Source: Rhodobacteraceae bacterium NBU2976 (GTDB lineage: Bacteria; Pseudomonadota; Alphaproteobacteria; Rhodobacterales; Rhodobacteraceae). Taken from it: a DNA stretch of 64,000 nucleotides. The stretch lies in the NCBI GenBank assembly GCA_023630215.1, contig JALPRQ010000001.1, positions 1,798,001 to 1,862,000 of the forward strand, written 5' to 3'. The notes under the pieces were generated by a model, which saw nothing but the letters and a program-made list of their open reading frames with translations, ran no database searches and was not told the DNA's origin. Position 1 is the first letter of the stretch. The number at the start of each line of letters is the position of its first letter. This document shows, one piece after another, positions 9,141 to 18,301 of this stretch. The translations under genes were made by a program, and so were the position numbers.

Positions 9141-10116
9141 TGGGACAAAACCCCTCGTCCGGGTCGATGATCTGAAGATGCATTTCCCGATCTTCAAGGG
9201 CGTTCTGCGACGTCGCGTGGGTGAAGTGAAGGCGGTTGATGGGGTCAGCTTCGAAATTTACGAAGGCGAAACGCTGGGGCTGGTGGGAGAAAGCGGCTGC
9301 GGGAAATCGACGGTGGGCCGCGCGTTGTTGCGGCTTTACGATATCACAGACGGACATATCGAGATTGACGGCAGTGACATTTCCACCCTGTCCGGCGAAG
9401 CGCTGCGCGACATGCGCCCGCGGATGCAGATGATATTCCAGGACCCGCAAGCAAGCCTGAACCCGCGAATGACGGTGGGTTCGATCATCGCGGAACCTTT
9501 GGATGAACATACCAACCTGACCCGCAAGGAAAAACGGGAAAAAGTGGCGAAGTTGATGGATGCAGTCGGGTTGGCACGGCGTTTTGCCGACCGTTATCCG
9601 CACGAATTTTCCGGTGGCCAACGCCAACGGATCGGTATTGCGCGGGCGTTGGCGCTTAATCCGAAATTTATCGTATGTGACGAGCCGATTGCCGCGCTGG
9701 ATGTGTCGATTCAGGCGCAGGTGGTCAATCTGCTGGAGGATTTGCAGCAGGAGTTTGGCTTGACCTACCTGTTCATCAGCCACGATCTGTCGATGGTGCG
9801 TCACCTCGCGACGCGCGTCGCCGTGATGTATTTGGGCAAGATCGCTGAACTCGCCCCGCGCGATGCGCTGTATGCAGACCCGAAACACCCCTATACGCAG
9901 GCGCTTTTGTCGGCAGTTCCCCACCCTGATCCGGCGGGCGATCGCCAGCATGAGCGGATCATTCTGAAGGGGGATGTCCCCTCACCCGCCAATCCGCCCA
10001 AGGGCTGCAATTTCTGCACACGCTGCCCGAAAGTGATGGAGATTTGTCGTTCCGAAACACCGGAATGGCGAGAAGTTGATGCCGGGCGCTTCGTCGCTTG
10101 TCATCTTTACAATTAA
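9133..10116 (+). CDS. Peptide/nickel-type ABC importer ATP-binding protein (DppF-like)
   Basis: Second ATPase of the peptide importer. With the start at ATG 9133 ([11 protein letters not shown], preceded by GGAGGG) it has 327 residues; in-frame ATGs at 9013 and 9088 lie deep in the previous gene and are less likely. Motifs are Walker [10 protein letters not shown], signature [17 protein letters not shown], Walker [15 protein letters not shown] and the C-terminal [14 protein letters not shown] cysteine patch. The Walker B tail reads PIAALDVS where PVSALDVS is more usual, a conservative change. It is translationally coupled to the first ATPase gene. Confidence 0.92.
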   Translation: MLDGTKPLVRVDDLKMHFPIFKGVLRRRVGEVKAVDGVSFEIYEGETLGLVGESGCGKSTVGRALLRLYDITDGHIEIDGSDISTLSGEALRDMRPRMQMIFQDPQASLNPRMTVGSIIAEPLDEHTNLTRKEKREKVAKLMDAVGLARRFADRYPHEFSGGQRQRIGIARALALNPKFIVCDEPIAALDVSIQAQVVNLLEDLQQEFGLTYLFISHDLSMVRHLATRVAVMYLGKIAELAPRDALYADPKHPYTQALLSAVPHPDPAGDRQHERIILKGDVPSPANPPKGCNFCTRCPKVMEICRSETPEWREVDAGRFVACHLYN

Positions 10117-10169
10117 CCAAAGAGGTGGGGATGAACCCTGCCCAGAAACCAACTAACGGAGAAGGACTT

Positions 10170-11879
10170 ATGAAACTCTCGAAAATCGCAATGGCGACCG
10201 CTGGTGCGTCCATGCTCGCGACGTCGGCATTTGCCGCAGGTCACGAAATGCAGGGACGTGATGGGCATGTCGGCATCATATATTGGCAGGCCGCGTCAAT
10301 CCTGAACCCCTACCTGTCGGGCGGGACCAAGGATATCGAAGCTGCCTCGCTGGTCATCGAACCGCTGGCCCGCTATGACCAAGACGGCAACATGGTGCCG
10401 TGGCTGGTTGACGAAATTCCGACCGTCGAAAATGGCGGCGTGGCGGAGGATCTGACCTCCATCACATGGAAACTGTCCGAAGGACTGGTTTGGTCCGACG
10501 GCACGCCGGTTACATCGGCTGACGTTGTGTTCACGGCGAATTACTGCATGGACCCGGAAGGCGGCTGCCAGCAATTGGCCAAATTCGGTGACGTCACCAG
10601 TGTCGAGGCATTGGATGACCTGACCATCAAGATCACGTTTGGTGTGCCAAAGCCGTTCCCTTATGGTCCGTTCGTTGGCGGTCAGACCCCGATCCTGCAA
10701 GCAGCACAGTTTGAAGGCTGCTCGGGTGCGGCTGCGCCGTCCTGTACGGATCAGAACTTTGGCCCGATTGGCACCGGCCCGTTTGTGGTGACAGAATTCC
10801 GCGCGAATGACACGATTTCCATGGAAGCCAACCCCAACTATCGCGATCCGTCCAAGCCGGCCTTCGCGACGCTGACCTTCAAAGGTGGCGGGGATGCAAC
10901 GGCGGCTGCCCGTACGGTTCTGGAAACAGGCGAGTTTGACTATGCGTGGAACCTGCAGATTGCCCCCGAGGTTCTGGACGAGATGGAATCCGCGGGTAAA
11001 GGCACAATCGTGTCCGGTTTCGGCACGCTGGTTGAGCGTATCATGATCAACCTGACTGACCCGAACCCCGATCTTGGCGATGAACGCTCGACGGTTGCGC
11101 ATCCGCACCCGTTCTTGTCGGATATCGCTGTGCGTCAGGCGCTGTCGATGGCGATTGACCGCGAACTGCTGACGGAAATCGGTTACGGTCAAGCGGGTCG
11201 TCCGACCTGTAACGTGCTGCCCGCCCCGGCGATCTATGCGTCGACCGCGAACGATGCCTGTCTGGTGCAGGATATCGCTGGCGCGAATGCGCTTCTGGAC
11301 GAAGCTGGTTGGCTACCGGGTGCTGATGGTATCCGCGAGAAAGACGGCGTTCGCCTTTCGATCCTGTACCAAACCTCGACCAATGCTGTGCGTCAGGATT
11401 TCCAGGCGCTGATCAAACAGTGGTGGTCGGAAATTGGCGTTGAGACCGAGCTGAAGAACATCGATGCCGGTGTCTTCTTTGGTGGTGACCAGTCCAGCCC
11501 GGACACGTTCCAAAAGCTGTTTGCTGACGTTGAAATGTATGCGAACAACTTCGATGGGACCGACCCAGAAGCCTATATGGGCAACTGGAAATGTTCCGAA
11601 ATCCCGAGCCCGGAAAATGCTTGGCTGGGTGGCAACATGCCGCGCTACTGCTCTGAAGCCTATGACGGTCTGCTGGCCGAAATGGCCGGGACTGCGGATA
11701 TTGACGAGCGTGCCCGTCTGGCGAAAGCAATGAACGACATGCTGATGCAGGAATATGTCATCATCCCGTTGGTTGATCGTGGTCGTGTTTCTGCCCATGC
11801 CAACACGCTGGAAGGTGTTGTTCTGAACACTTGGGATTCCGAGTTGTGGAACGTGGCCGACTGGTCGCGTGCAGACTAA
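10170..11879 (+). CDS. Peptide ABC importer periplasmic binding protein (SBP family 5)
   Basis: Periplasmic receptor of the importer. The 569-residue precursor starts at ATG 10170 with a GGAGAAGG site and has a clear Sec signal peptide (MKLSKIAMATAGASMLATSAFA, cleavage before AGHEMQ). The body matches family 5 solute-binding proteins (DppA/OppA type), with the conserved LSEGLVWSDGTPVTSADVVF near residue 110 and GTGPFVVTEF around residue 210. Several cysteines (as in YCMDPEGGCQQL) suggest disulfides. The bound peptide is unknown. A strong hairpin follows the stop codon and separates it from the permease genes. Confidence 0.92.
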   Translation: MKLSKIAMATAGASMLATSAFAAGHEMQGRDGHVGIIYWQAASILNPYLSGGTKDIEAASLVIEPLARYDQDGNMVPWLVDEIPTVENGGVAEDLTSITWKLSEGLVWSDGTPVTSADVVFTANYCMDPEGGCQQLAKFGDVTSVEALDDLTIKITFGVPKPFPYGPFVGGQTPILQAAQFEGCSGAAAPSCTDQNFGPIGTGPFVVTEFRANDTISMEANPNYRDPSKPAFATLTFKGGGDATAAARTVLETGEFDYAWNLQIAPEVLDEMESAGKGTIVSGFGTLVERIMINLTDPNPDLGDERSTVAHPHPFLSDIAVRQALSMAIDRELLTEIGYGQAGRPTCNVLPAPAIYASTANDACLVQDIAGANALLDEAGWLPGADGIREKDGVRLSILYQTSTNAVRQDFQALIKQWWSEIGVETELKNIDAGVFFGGDQSSPDTFQKLFADVEMYANNFDGTDPEAYMGNWKCSEIPSPENAWLGGNMPRYCSEAYDGLLAEMAGTADIDERARLAKAMNDMLMQEYVIIPLVDRGRVSAHANTLEGVVLNTWDSELWNVADWSRAD

Positions 11880-11887
11880 ACCCATCG

Positions 11888-11912
11888 GGGCCGCGGGAAA
11901 CCGCGGCCCTTT
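11888..11912 (+). terminator. GC-rich hairpin after the peptide-binding protein gene
   Basis: A perfect 9-bp stem GGGCCGCGG / CCGCGGCCC (11888-11896 and 11901-11909) closed by a GAAA tetraloop and followed by TTT. The U-tract is short, so partial termination or 3'-end protection is more likely than full termination. It lies 8 bases after the binding protein stop and about 30 bases before the first permease gene. Confidence 0.7.
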
Positions 11913-11943
11913 CCCCAAAAAGACTGATTAACCGAGACGTTGT

Positions 11944-12972
11944 ATGCTGAATTACACCATCAGACGCCTGATCTTTGCGATCCCAACGCTTCTGTTCATC
12001 AGTTTTATCATTTTCATCATTCTGGACATGGCGCCGAATGATCCGACCGGCAACCTGCCGCTGACCATCCCACCCGAGGTTCGTCAGAAAATCCGCGAGT
12101 CCCTTGGTTTGGACGCACCCATGTATATTCGCTATCTGCTGTGGTGTAATCAGTTCTTTATCAACGAGCCGCTGAATATGCTGCATCAGTGGTTCGGCTG
12201 GTGCATTGGCGATTGCGAGGGGCGCTTGCGTGTTGAAAGCTGGATCACCCGCTCGCCGGTGGTGGATTCGATCGTGGAACGGATGCCACAGACCCTGTGG
12301 GTTGTTGGCATGTCCTATGTTGTCAGCATTCTGGTGGCGGTGCCAATTGGGGTTATTTCGGCCTATAAGCAATATAGCTGGTTCGATCAGGCTGGAACGC
12401 TGGTGTCGATGATCGGGTTCGCGGTGCCGACATTTTTTACCGGGCTTGTTTTGCAGATCGTGTTTTCGACGATGATCCCCAGTGATCACTGGGCGTGGCT
12501 GCCATCGAAATACAACACCTTGCACGAGGTCACTGACTGGCAGAGTTTTGTCTATCAGATGCGCCAGATGGCCATGCCGGTGACGGTGCTGGCACTCTAT
12601 AACATGGCCCAGTTAAGCCGGTTTATGCGGGCCTCTATGCTGGATAACCTGTCACAGGATTACGTGCGCACGGCGCGGGCCAAAGGGTTGCGCGAACGGA
12701 CCGTGGTGCTGGTCCATGTATTGCGCAATTCGCTGATCCCGGTTGTGACCGTTATTGCGCTGGGGGTTCCGACGATTTTCGGTGGAGCTATTATCACCGA
12801 ACAGATATTCGGCGTGAACGGTCTGGGGGCATTGCTGATCATCGGCATTCAGGGCGCTGACATCCCGCTGGTCCAGACGCTGACCTTTATCTTTGCGGTG
12901 CTGATCGTCTTGTTCAACCTGATCGCCGATATCCTTTACGGCCTGCTAGACCCGAGGATCCGCTATGAGTGA
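11944..12972 (+). CDS. Peptide ABC importer permease (DppB-like)
   Basis: Inner-membrane permease of the peptide importer. It has 342 residues with an N-terminal helix (RLIFAIPTLLFISFIIFIILDM) and the DppB/OppB-type EAA-loop region in YVRTARAKGLRERTVVLVHVLRNSLIPVV. The first periplasmic loop (about residues 60-110) is longer than usual and carries cysteines (WCNQF, GWCIGDCEG), matching the cysteine-bearing binding protein of the same operon. The gene follows the hairpin and overlaps the second permease gene by 8 bases. Confidence 0.9.
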   Translation: MLNYTIRRLIFAIPTLLFISFIIFIILDMAPNDPTGNLPLTIPPEVRQKIRESLGLDAPMYIRYLLWCNQFFINEPLNMLHQWFGWCIGDCEGRLRVESWITRSPVVDSIVERMPQTLWVVGMSYVVSILVAVPIGVISAYKQYSWFDQAGTLVSMIGFAVPTFFTGLVLQIVFSTMIPSDHWAWLPSKYNTLHEVTDWQSFVYQMRQMAMPVTVLALYNMAQLSRFMRASMLDNLSQDYVRTARAKGLRERTVVLVHVLRNSLIPVVTVIALGVPTIFGGAIITEQIFGVNGLGALLIIGIQGADIPLVQTLTFIFAVLIVLFNLIADILYGLLDPRIRYE

Positions 12973-13873
12973 CGCGACGATTCAAGCCGAAGCCAAGAAC
13001 CGATCCCTTTGGGGTGATGTCTGGGTGCAGTTCAAATCTCACAAGGGTGCGATGGTTGGCACGTTTGTGTTCGTGTTCATCCTGCTGGCGGTCGCCATTG
13101 GTCCCTATCTTTGGAACCTGGACCCGACATTTGCCAACATCCGCGAGCGTAATCAGGGCATGAGTTGGGCGCATCCGTTTGGCACGGATCAGTTGGGCCG
13201 CGATACACTGGCGCAACTGCTGCAAGGGGGGCGCGTGTCGATCGCGGTGGGGGTCACGGCGATGTTGATCTCGCTGATCGTGGGAACGGCGATTGGGGTG
13301 CTGGCCGGGTTCTTCAAGCGGATCGATGGGTTGCTGATGCGCACAACCGACCTGTTCCTTGCCCTTCCCCTGTTGCCGCTGTTGCTGGTTATCATCATGC
13401 TGTTCCGCGACACATTGCGAAAAGCATTCGGGCCGGAAACCGGGATATTCATCCTGATCGTGTTCATCATCGGGATCACCAGTTGGATGCAAACCGCCCG
13501 TATCGTGCGCGGCGACGTGCTGGCGCTGAAAGAACGGGAGTTTGTGCTGGCGGCAAGGTCCATCGGGACCCCTTCGCTGCGCCTGATCCTGCGCCATATC
13601 CTGCCAAATGTCCTGTCACCTATTATGGTGTCTGCGACGTTGGGGATTGCCAATGCGATCATCACCGAAAGCGCGCTGTCGTTCCTTGGCCTTGGATTCC
13701 CATCAGATTTCCCGACTTGGGGACGATTGCTGTATGACGGGGCGCAATATATCGACAATTACCCGTCCCGCGTGGTGTGGCCGGGATTGGCGATTACACT
13801 GACGGTTATCAGCGTGAATTTCATCGGTGATGGCCTGCGCGATGCGCTGGACCCGCGGATCCGGGGGCGTTAA
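12965..13873 (+). CDS. Peptide ABC importer permease (DppC-like)
   Basis: Second permease of the peptide importer, 302 residues. It has the N-terminal OppC-type region with one early helix, the conserved AHPFGTDQLGRDTLAQLLQGGRVS block, and the EAA loop FVLAARSIGTPSLRLILRHILPN followed by SALSFLGLGFPSDFPTWGRLL, all diagnostic of DppC/OppC. It overlaps the first permease gene at the start. Its stop overlaps by 4 bases the 3' end of the convergent MoaD-like gene, so the two operons meet with no spacer. Confidence 0.9.
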   Translation: MSDATIQAEAKNRSLWGDVWVQFKSHKGAMVGTFVFVFILLAVAIGPYLWNLDPTFANIRERNQGMSWAHPFGTDQLGRDTLAQLLQGGRVSIAVGVTAMLISLIVGTAIGVLAGFFKRIDGLLMRTTDLFLALPLLPLLLVIIMLFRDTLRKAFGPETGIFILIVFIIGITSWMQTARIVRGDVLALKEREFVLAARSIGTPSLRLILRHILPNVLSPIMVSATLGIANAIITESALSFLGLGFPSDFPTWGRLLYDGAQYIDNYPSRVVWPGLAITLTVISVNFIGDGLRDALDPRIRGR

Positions 13874-14115
13874 CCGCCCTTCATCAGCGGCATGATGACC
13901 ACTTCGCTGTCGGGTTTGATTTCCGTGAACCAAGCGTTTTCGTAAACAAGGCCGTCGATGGCCACGGATACCCCGCCCTCGATAATATCGGTAAGGACGG
14001 GGTATTCGCGTTTGAGGGCGTTCAGCATCTGGATGGTGTTTGCGGCCTCGACCTCCACCATTTCCGCCCCGCCGATGGCGGAGCGCATGGAGCCCAGAAG
14101 CCGCACCGCAACCAT
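13870..14115 (-). CDS. MoaD/ThiS-family sulfur carrier-like protein
   Basis: An 81-residue protein with a ubiquitin-like beta-grasp pattern, ending in MPLMKGG. The C-terminal Gly-Gly is what MoaD and ThiS use to carry sulfur as a thiocarboxylate. It is the last gene of the molybdenum hydroxylase operon and shares one base with the Mo-subunit stop (TGATG), so the two are tightly coupled. MoaD normally works with MoaE in molybdopterin synthesis; no MoaE is encoded nearby. It may raise cofactor supply for this enzyme or act as a dedicated sulfur carrier. Family call is good; role is inferred. Confidence 0.8.
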   Translation of the reverse strand: MVAVRLLGSMRSAIGGAEMVEVEAANTIQMLNALKREYPVLTDIIEGGVSVAIDGLVYENAWFTEIKPDSEVVIMPLMKGG

Positions 14116-16349
14116 CAGCTGATCGCTTTGAGGACCGTTGGCGGACTCATCGGCAGTTTGGTCATGCGTACACCGGTTGCCCGGCTGACCGCATTACCAA
14201 TGGCGGCCAAGGGCGGCACGATCCCGGTTTCCCCAACACCACGCACGCCATAAGGGTGGCCCGGGTTCGGGATTTCCAAAATGACCGCGTCAATCATCGG
14301 CAGGTCAGAGGCGACCGGAATCCGGTAATCGAGGAAGCCATCATTTTGCAGCCGTCCATCGGCGCCGTAGATATATTCCTCGTTCAGCGCCCAACCGATA
14401 CCCTGCACCGCGCCACCCTGCATCTGCCCTTCGACATAGTCGGGATGGATCGCCTTGCCGGCATCTTGGAAGGCAGTGTAACGCAGAACGGTGGTTTTAC
14501 CGGTTTCGGGGTCGACCTCGACATCCGCGATATGGACGCCGAAACTGACGCCTGCGCCGTCTGCCGTGACCTCGTGATGGCCGGCAATCGGGCCACCTGT
14601 CTGCACCGCAACCTTGGCGATTTCGGCCAATGTCATTGGCGGGAAATCCCCGGCATTTGGACCAGAGGGCACAGCCGCCCCATCAACCCAATCCACGGCC
14701 TCTTCGTCGATACCCCAGATTTTCGCGGCACGGCCACACATGACCTTGATCGCGGCCTCTGCCGCCTTGATCGTGGCCAGACCCACCGCGAATGTCACGC
14801 GCGACCCGTTGGTTTCCTGATTGAATCCGATGGAGTTGGTATCGGCAACAATCGTGCGCACCTTCTCGAACGGTAGACCCAGCGTTTCTGCCGCCATCAT
14901 CGAAATCGAAGCGCGCGATCCGCCGATGTCGGGATTGCCTTCGGTCACAGATGCGGTGCCGTCGGAATTGATCTGCAACGACACGGAGGTTGCTCCGCCA
15001 AAGTTGAACCAGAAACCACAGGACAGGCCGCGACCCTTGTTCGGCCCGTCAAGCGGGGCATTCCAATGTGGATGCGCCTTGGCGGCCTCTAGTGCAGTCA
15101 GCAGGCCCATATCGTCGAATGTCGGCCCGTAGGAGGATTTTGTCCCCTTCTTCGCCGCGTTCTTGATCCGCACCTCCATCGGGTCAAGGTTCAGTTCCTG
15201 ACACAGCTCGTCCAGAACGCTTTCCACACCCCAAACACCCAGCGGCGCACCCGGCGCACGATACGCGGCCTCCTTGGGGCGGTTGGTGACGACGTTCCAG
15301 CCTTCGGATTTCACGTTCTCAAGATCATAGGCGGCAAAGGCCGCTTGGGTCGCCATATCGACCGTGCCGGACGGATAGGCCCCGCCTTGGGCGCGCATGC
15401 CCAGATAGCCAGCGGTAATAGTGCCGTCTTTCTTCATGCCGATTTTCACATCGATATGGCCCGAAATCGTTGGACCCGTGGCGCGCAACACCTCGGACCG
15501 GGTCATCGCCATTTTTACCGGACGCCCGGTTTTCTTCGACAAAGCGGCCGCAACCGGTTCGATGAAGATATGCGCCTTGCCACCAAAACCACCCCCAATT
15601 TCGGAAGGGGTCACGCGGACCTGCGAAATATTAAACCCGTTAAAAGCCGCGGTGAAGTCGCGGATCATGAACGGGCCTTGGGTGCAGACCCATGTCTCGC
15701 CCCGCCCATCCGTGTTGTAATTCGCCACACAGGCATGCGGTTCGATATAGCCCTGATGCACCCCTTCGGATTTGAAGGAGCGTTCGATCACCATATCTGC
15801 CTTGGCAAACCCGGCATCCAGATCGCCATGACCATAATCCTGATAATGGGTCACGTTCGGGCCAGAACCCGCTGGCGCACCTGTGTATTTGCGCCCCTCG
15901 TGCAACACGGGCGCATCGGCTTTCATGGCCTCGTCCACTTCGGTCACATGGGGGAGGATTTCATATTCCACCTTCACCAGTTTGGCCGCCTTGTTTGCCA
16001 AACGTTGGGAGGTTGCCGCCACCGCTGCCACCGCGTGGCCGTCATAAAGCGCCTTTTTCCCCGCCATGATATTGTCGAGGTTATCGGCAAAATTATCGCC
16101 CTTCTGCTCGACAAAATCCGCGCGGGTCACAACCGCTTCGACGCCATCAAGTTTCAGCGCCTCGCTGGCGTCAATCTTTAGGATTTTGGCATGGGCATGT
16201 GGGCTGCGGACAACCGCGCCCCACAACATGCCGGGCAGGATCAGGTCGGCGCCATATTGAGCCTTGCCAGTGACTTTGTCGATGCCATCGGGGCGCACAA
16301 CGCGCTGACCGATAACTTTGAAATCGCGTTTGGTATCATCTAGGGCCAT
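14115..16349 (-). CDS. Molybdenum hydroxylase large subunit (xanthine dehydrogenase/CoxL family)
   Basis: Catalytic molybdopterin-binding subunit of a three-subunit hydroxylase, 744 residues. The cofactor-binding motif IGGGFGGKAH lies at residues 251-260. The active-site loop is AYRAPGAP (362-369), not the AYRCSFR of true CO dehydrogenase, so the enzyme is not expected to oxidise CO. Near the C-terminus GVRGVGETG (701-709) carries the conserved catalytic glutamate (Glu707). It probably hydroxylates an aromatic or N-heterocyclic compound or an aldehyde. It is encoded 3 bases after the 2Fe-2S subunit in the order FAD, 2Fe-2S, Mo. Substrate not determinable from sequence. Confidence 0.9.
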   Translation of the reverse strand: MALDDTKRDFKVIGQRVVRPDGIDKVTGKAQYGADLILPGMLWGAVVRSPHAHAKILKIDASEALKLDGVEAVVTRADFVEQKGDNFADNLDNIMAGKKALYDGHAVAAVAATSQRLANKAAKLVKVEYEILPHVTEVDEAMKADAPVLHEGRKYTGAPAGSGPNVTHYQDYGHGDLDAGFAKADMVIERSFKSEGVHQGYIEPHACVANYNTDGRGETWVCTQGPFMIRDFTAAFNGFNISQVRVTPSEIGGGFGGKAHIFIEPVAAALSKKTGRPVKMAMTRSEVLRATGPTISGHIDVKIGMKKDGTITAGYLGMRAQGGAYPSGTVDMATQAAFAAYDLENVKSEGWNVVTNRPKEAAYRAPGAPLGVWGVESVLDELCQELNLDPMEVRIKNAAKKGTKSSYGPTFDDMGLLTALEAAKAHPHWNAPLDGPNKGRGLSCGFWFNFGGATSVSLQINSDGTASVTEGNPDIGGSRASISMMAAETLGLPFEKVRTIVADTNSIGFNQETNGSRVTFAVGLATIKAAEAAIKVMCGRAAKIWGIDEEAVDWVDGAAVPSGPNAGDFPPMTLAEIAKVAVQTGGPIAGHHEVTADGAGVSFGVHIADVEVDPETGKTTVLRYTAFQDAGKAIHPDYVEGQMQGGAVQGIGWALNEEYIYGADGRLQNDGFLDYRIPVASDLPMIDAVILEIPNPGHPYGVRGVGETGIVPPLAAIGNAVSRATGVRMTKLPMSPPTVLKAIS

Positions 16350-16352
16350 GGA

Positions 16353-16829
16353 TCATGCTCCTCGCATTTCGGCGGCGGCGTTTTGCACCGCGCGGATGAT
16401 TTTGTCATACCCTGTGCAGCGGCAAAGATTGCCGGCCAGGTGATATCTGATTTCAGTTTCCGTCGGATCGGGATTCTTGTCCAGTAACGCTTTTGCGGCG
16501 ACCAAAAACCCGGGCGTGCAGATGCCACATTGTAATGCAGCGCCTTCCAGAAAATGTTTTTGCAGTGGGTGCAGCTTGTCGTGATCCGCCATCCCTTCGA
16601 TGGTGTCGATCTCCTGCCCCTCGGCCTCGGCGGCGAGCATCAGGCATGAGCAGACGAGACGACCATTGACGGTCACCGAACACGCCCCGCAATCGCCAGT
16701 GGCGCAGCCTTCTTTAGCCCCGGTCAGGCCAAGCGTGTTGCGCAGCGCGTCCAGAAGCGTGTCTTCGGGTTCGCACAGGAATTCGCGGCTGTCGCCGTTG
16801 ATCGTAGTGGTAACGTGAAGTTTGCTCAT
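16353..16829 (-). CDS. Molybdenum hydroxylase 2Fe-2S subunit (CoxS family)
   Basis: Small electron-transfer subunit, 158 residues. The N-terminal plant-ferredoxin-type cluster is held by Cys42, Cys47, Cys50 and Cys62 (GCATGDCGAC, then CSC). The C-terminal helical domain binds the second cluster through Cys101, Cys104, Cys136 and Cys138 (CGIC and LCRC). All eight expected cysteines are present. It passes electrons from the Mo site to the FAD subunit. The start overlaps the FAD subunit stop by 4 bases (ATGA). Confidence 0.95.
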   Translation of the reverse strand: MSKLHVTTTINGDSREFLCEPEDTLLDALRNTLGLTGAKEGCATGDCGACSVTVNGRLVCSCLMLAAEAEGQEIDTIEGMADHDKLHPLQKHFLEGAALQCGICTPGFLVAAKALLDKNPDPTETEIRYHLAGNLCRCTGYDKIIRAVQNAAAEMRGA

Positions 16830-17686
16830 GATTTTCCTCCCGCACGGGCAAAGGCAATTTTCGCCGCCCGTTTCGCCAGCGTTCCGGCGGTTTTGGTGCG
16901 GAATTCAATGGTTCCGCGTTTGTCGGTGATGGGGTTACAGGCGGCCTCGCACGCTTTGGCCATGGCGTCAAGCGACGCATCATCCAGCGCGGTGCCGATG
17001 ATCGCATCCGCAGCGGCGGGCACGGTAACAGCCGTGGGGGCGACAGCGCCGAGCACAATCTTCGCGGCAACCACTTTTCCCTCCTTCAGTGTCAGATTCA
17101 CGGCGGCAGATGCAACCGCGATGTCCATTTCGGTGCGCGGAATGAAGCGCAGGTAAGCGTCGGACGCATTCGCCGGGCGTGCCGGTAGATGGAAGGAGGT
17201 GATAATCTCCCCTTTCTTCAGCGAGGTCTTGCCGGGGCCAATCGCAATGTCCGCCACGGGAACTTCGCGTGGGCCATCTGGTCCAGCGATTGTCGCAATC
17301 GCATCCGCTGCGATCATCGCCGGAACACTATCCGCCGCGGGGGACGCATTGCACAGGTTTCCGGTCAGCGTTGCGCGCCCCTGCACCTGTGTGGACCCGA
17401 CCAGTTCCATCCCCTCGACCACGCCGGGATAGGCGGCGACCAGTTTGGCATGTTCGCCAAGTTCGGCACCGGAAACGGCAGCACCAATCGTGAAGCCACC
17501 ATTTTCTTCGGTAATGTCGCGCATGCCGGGAATGGCTTTGATATCAACGACCAAATCGGGCTCTACCATGCCAAGGCGCAGTTGCACCAGAACATCGGTC
17601 CCCCCAGCCAGCACGCGCGTCAGCCCGTCAGCATCGGCCAGCAGACTGACCGCATCATTTACAGTTTTCGGTTGTTCGAACCGCAT
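16826..17686 (-). CDS. Molybdenum hydroxylase FAD-binding subunit (CoxM family)
   Basis: Medium subunit carrying FAD, 286 residues. The FAD-binding motif appears near the N-terminus as VLAGGTDVLVQLRLG (about residues 25-40), and the second family motif TLTGNLCNASPAADSVPA is at about residues 106-123. The C-terminal third matches the CO dehydrogenase flavoprotein C-terminal domain. The protein takes electrons from the 2Fe-2S subunit to a final acceptor. It is separated from the upstream mocA-like gene by 66 bases, the only notable gap inside this operon, which could hold an internal promoter. Confidence 0.92.
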   Translation of the reverse strand: MRFEQPKTVNDAVSLLADADGLTRVLAGGTDVLVQLRLGMVEPDLVVDIKAIPGMRDITEENGGFTIGAAVSGAELGEHAKLVAAYPGVVEGMELVGSTQVQGRATLTGNLCNASPAADSVPAMIAADAIATIAGPDGPREVPVADIAIGPGKTSLKKGEIITSFHLPARPANASDAYLRFIPRTEMDIAVASAAVNLTLKEGKVVAAKIVLGAVAPTAVTVPAAADAIIGTALDDASLDAMAKACEAACNPITDKRGTIEFRTKTAGTLAKRAAKIAFARAGGKS

Positions 17687-17752
17687 AACCGTCCTCCCAT
17701 ATTATCGGTAACTCAGGCTCAAGTTTACAGGTTGGAGTGGGATTGCCAACAC

Positions 17753-18301
17753 CTATTTCCGGTATTTTTGCCAGTCTTCGGGTGTGTCGAGGTCGGTGAG
17801 CGCAGCGTTACCCCCCAGCTCCACATAACCTATAGCGTCACTATGACGTTTCAACACCTCTCGGGGGCCAATATCGCCGGAAATTTGCATCAATTCGCCG
17901 AAATAGCGGCGGTCGAACAGGACGGGATGGCCGGGGATGCCGTTGTAGGTGCCGCGCACAATCGGGTGGTCGGCATGGGCGGCGATCATCTGGTAGTGCT
18001 TGGCCGTTACGTCCGGCATATCGGCAAGGGCGATGATAACGGCGTCGGTCGAGAGGTCGCGCAAACCTGCCTGTAGCGATGATGCCATGTCTGGACCACC
18101 CTTCACGATATTTACATCGAGGTCAGCGATCAACCGGCGGCGGTCGTCCGTAGTGATTACGCGCACCGGCAAACCGCTATCGCAGGCGATCCGGGCGGCG
18201 CGGTGGAGCAGGCTTTCGCCATCAATCTTGCGGGATAGCTTATCCTCTCCTTGCATCCGCGACGATTTCCCGGCCGCCAGCAGCAGGATCGTCACGCTCA
18301 C
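17753..18301 (-). CDS. mocA: Molybdenum cofactor cytidylyltransferase-like protein (MocA family)
   Basis: Nucleotidyltransferase that converts molybdopterin-Mo to the cytosine dinucleotide form used by hydroxylases of the xanthine dehydrogenase family. The 182 residues start with LLLAAGKSSRMQGEDKL, the GT-A signature of MobA/MocA proteins, and contain ALADMPDVTAKHY, the metal-binding region. It overlaps the xdhC-like gene by 4 bases and precedes the three structural genes, so it is probably a dedicated maturase. Specificity for CTP over GTP is inferred from the neighbours. Confidence 0.85.
   Translation of the reverse strand: MSVTILLLAAGKSSRMQGEDKLSRKIDGESLLHRAARIACDSGLPVRVITTDDRRRLIADLDVNIVKGGPDMASSLQAGLRDLSTDAVIIALADMPDVTAKHYQMIAAHADHPIVRGTYNGIPGHPVLFDRRYFGELMQISGDIGPREVLKRHSDAIGYVELGGNAALTDLDTPEDWQKYRK

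Noticed and set aside
14115-16349. Form I aerobic CO dehydrogenase
   Set aside because: The Mo-subunit loop is AYRAPGAP, without the AYRCSFR motif that binds copper and sulfur in true CoxL.
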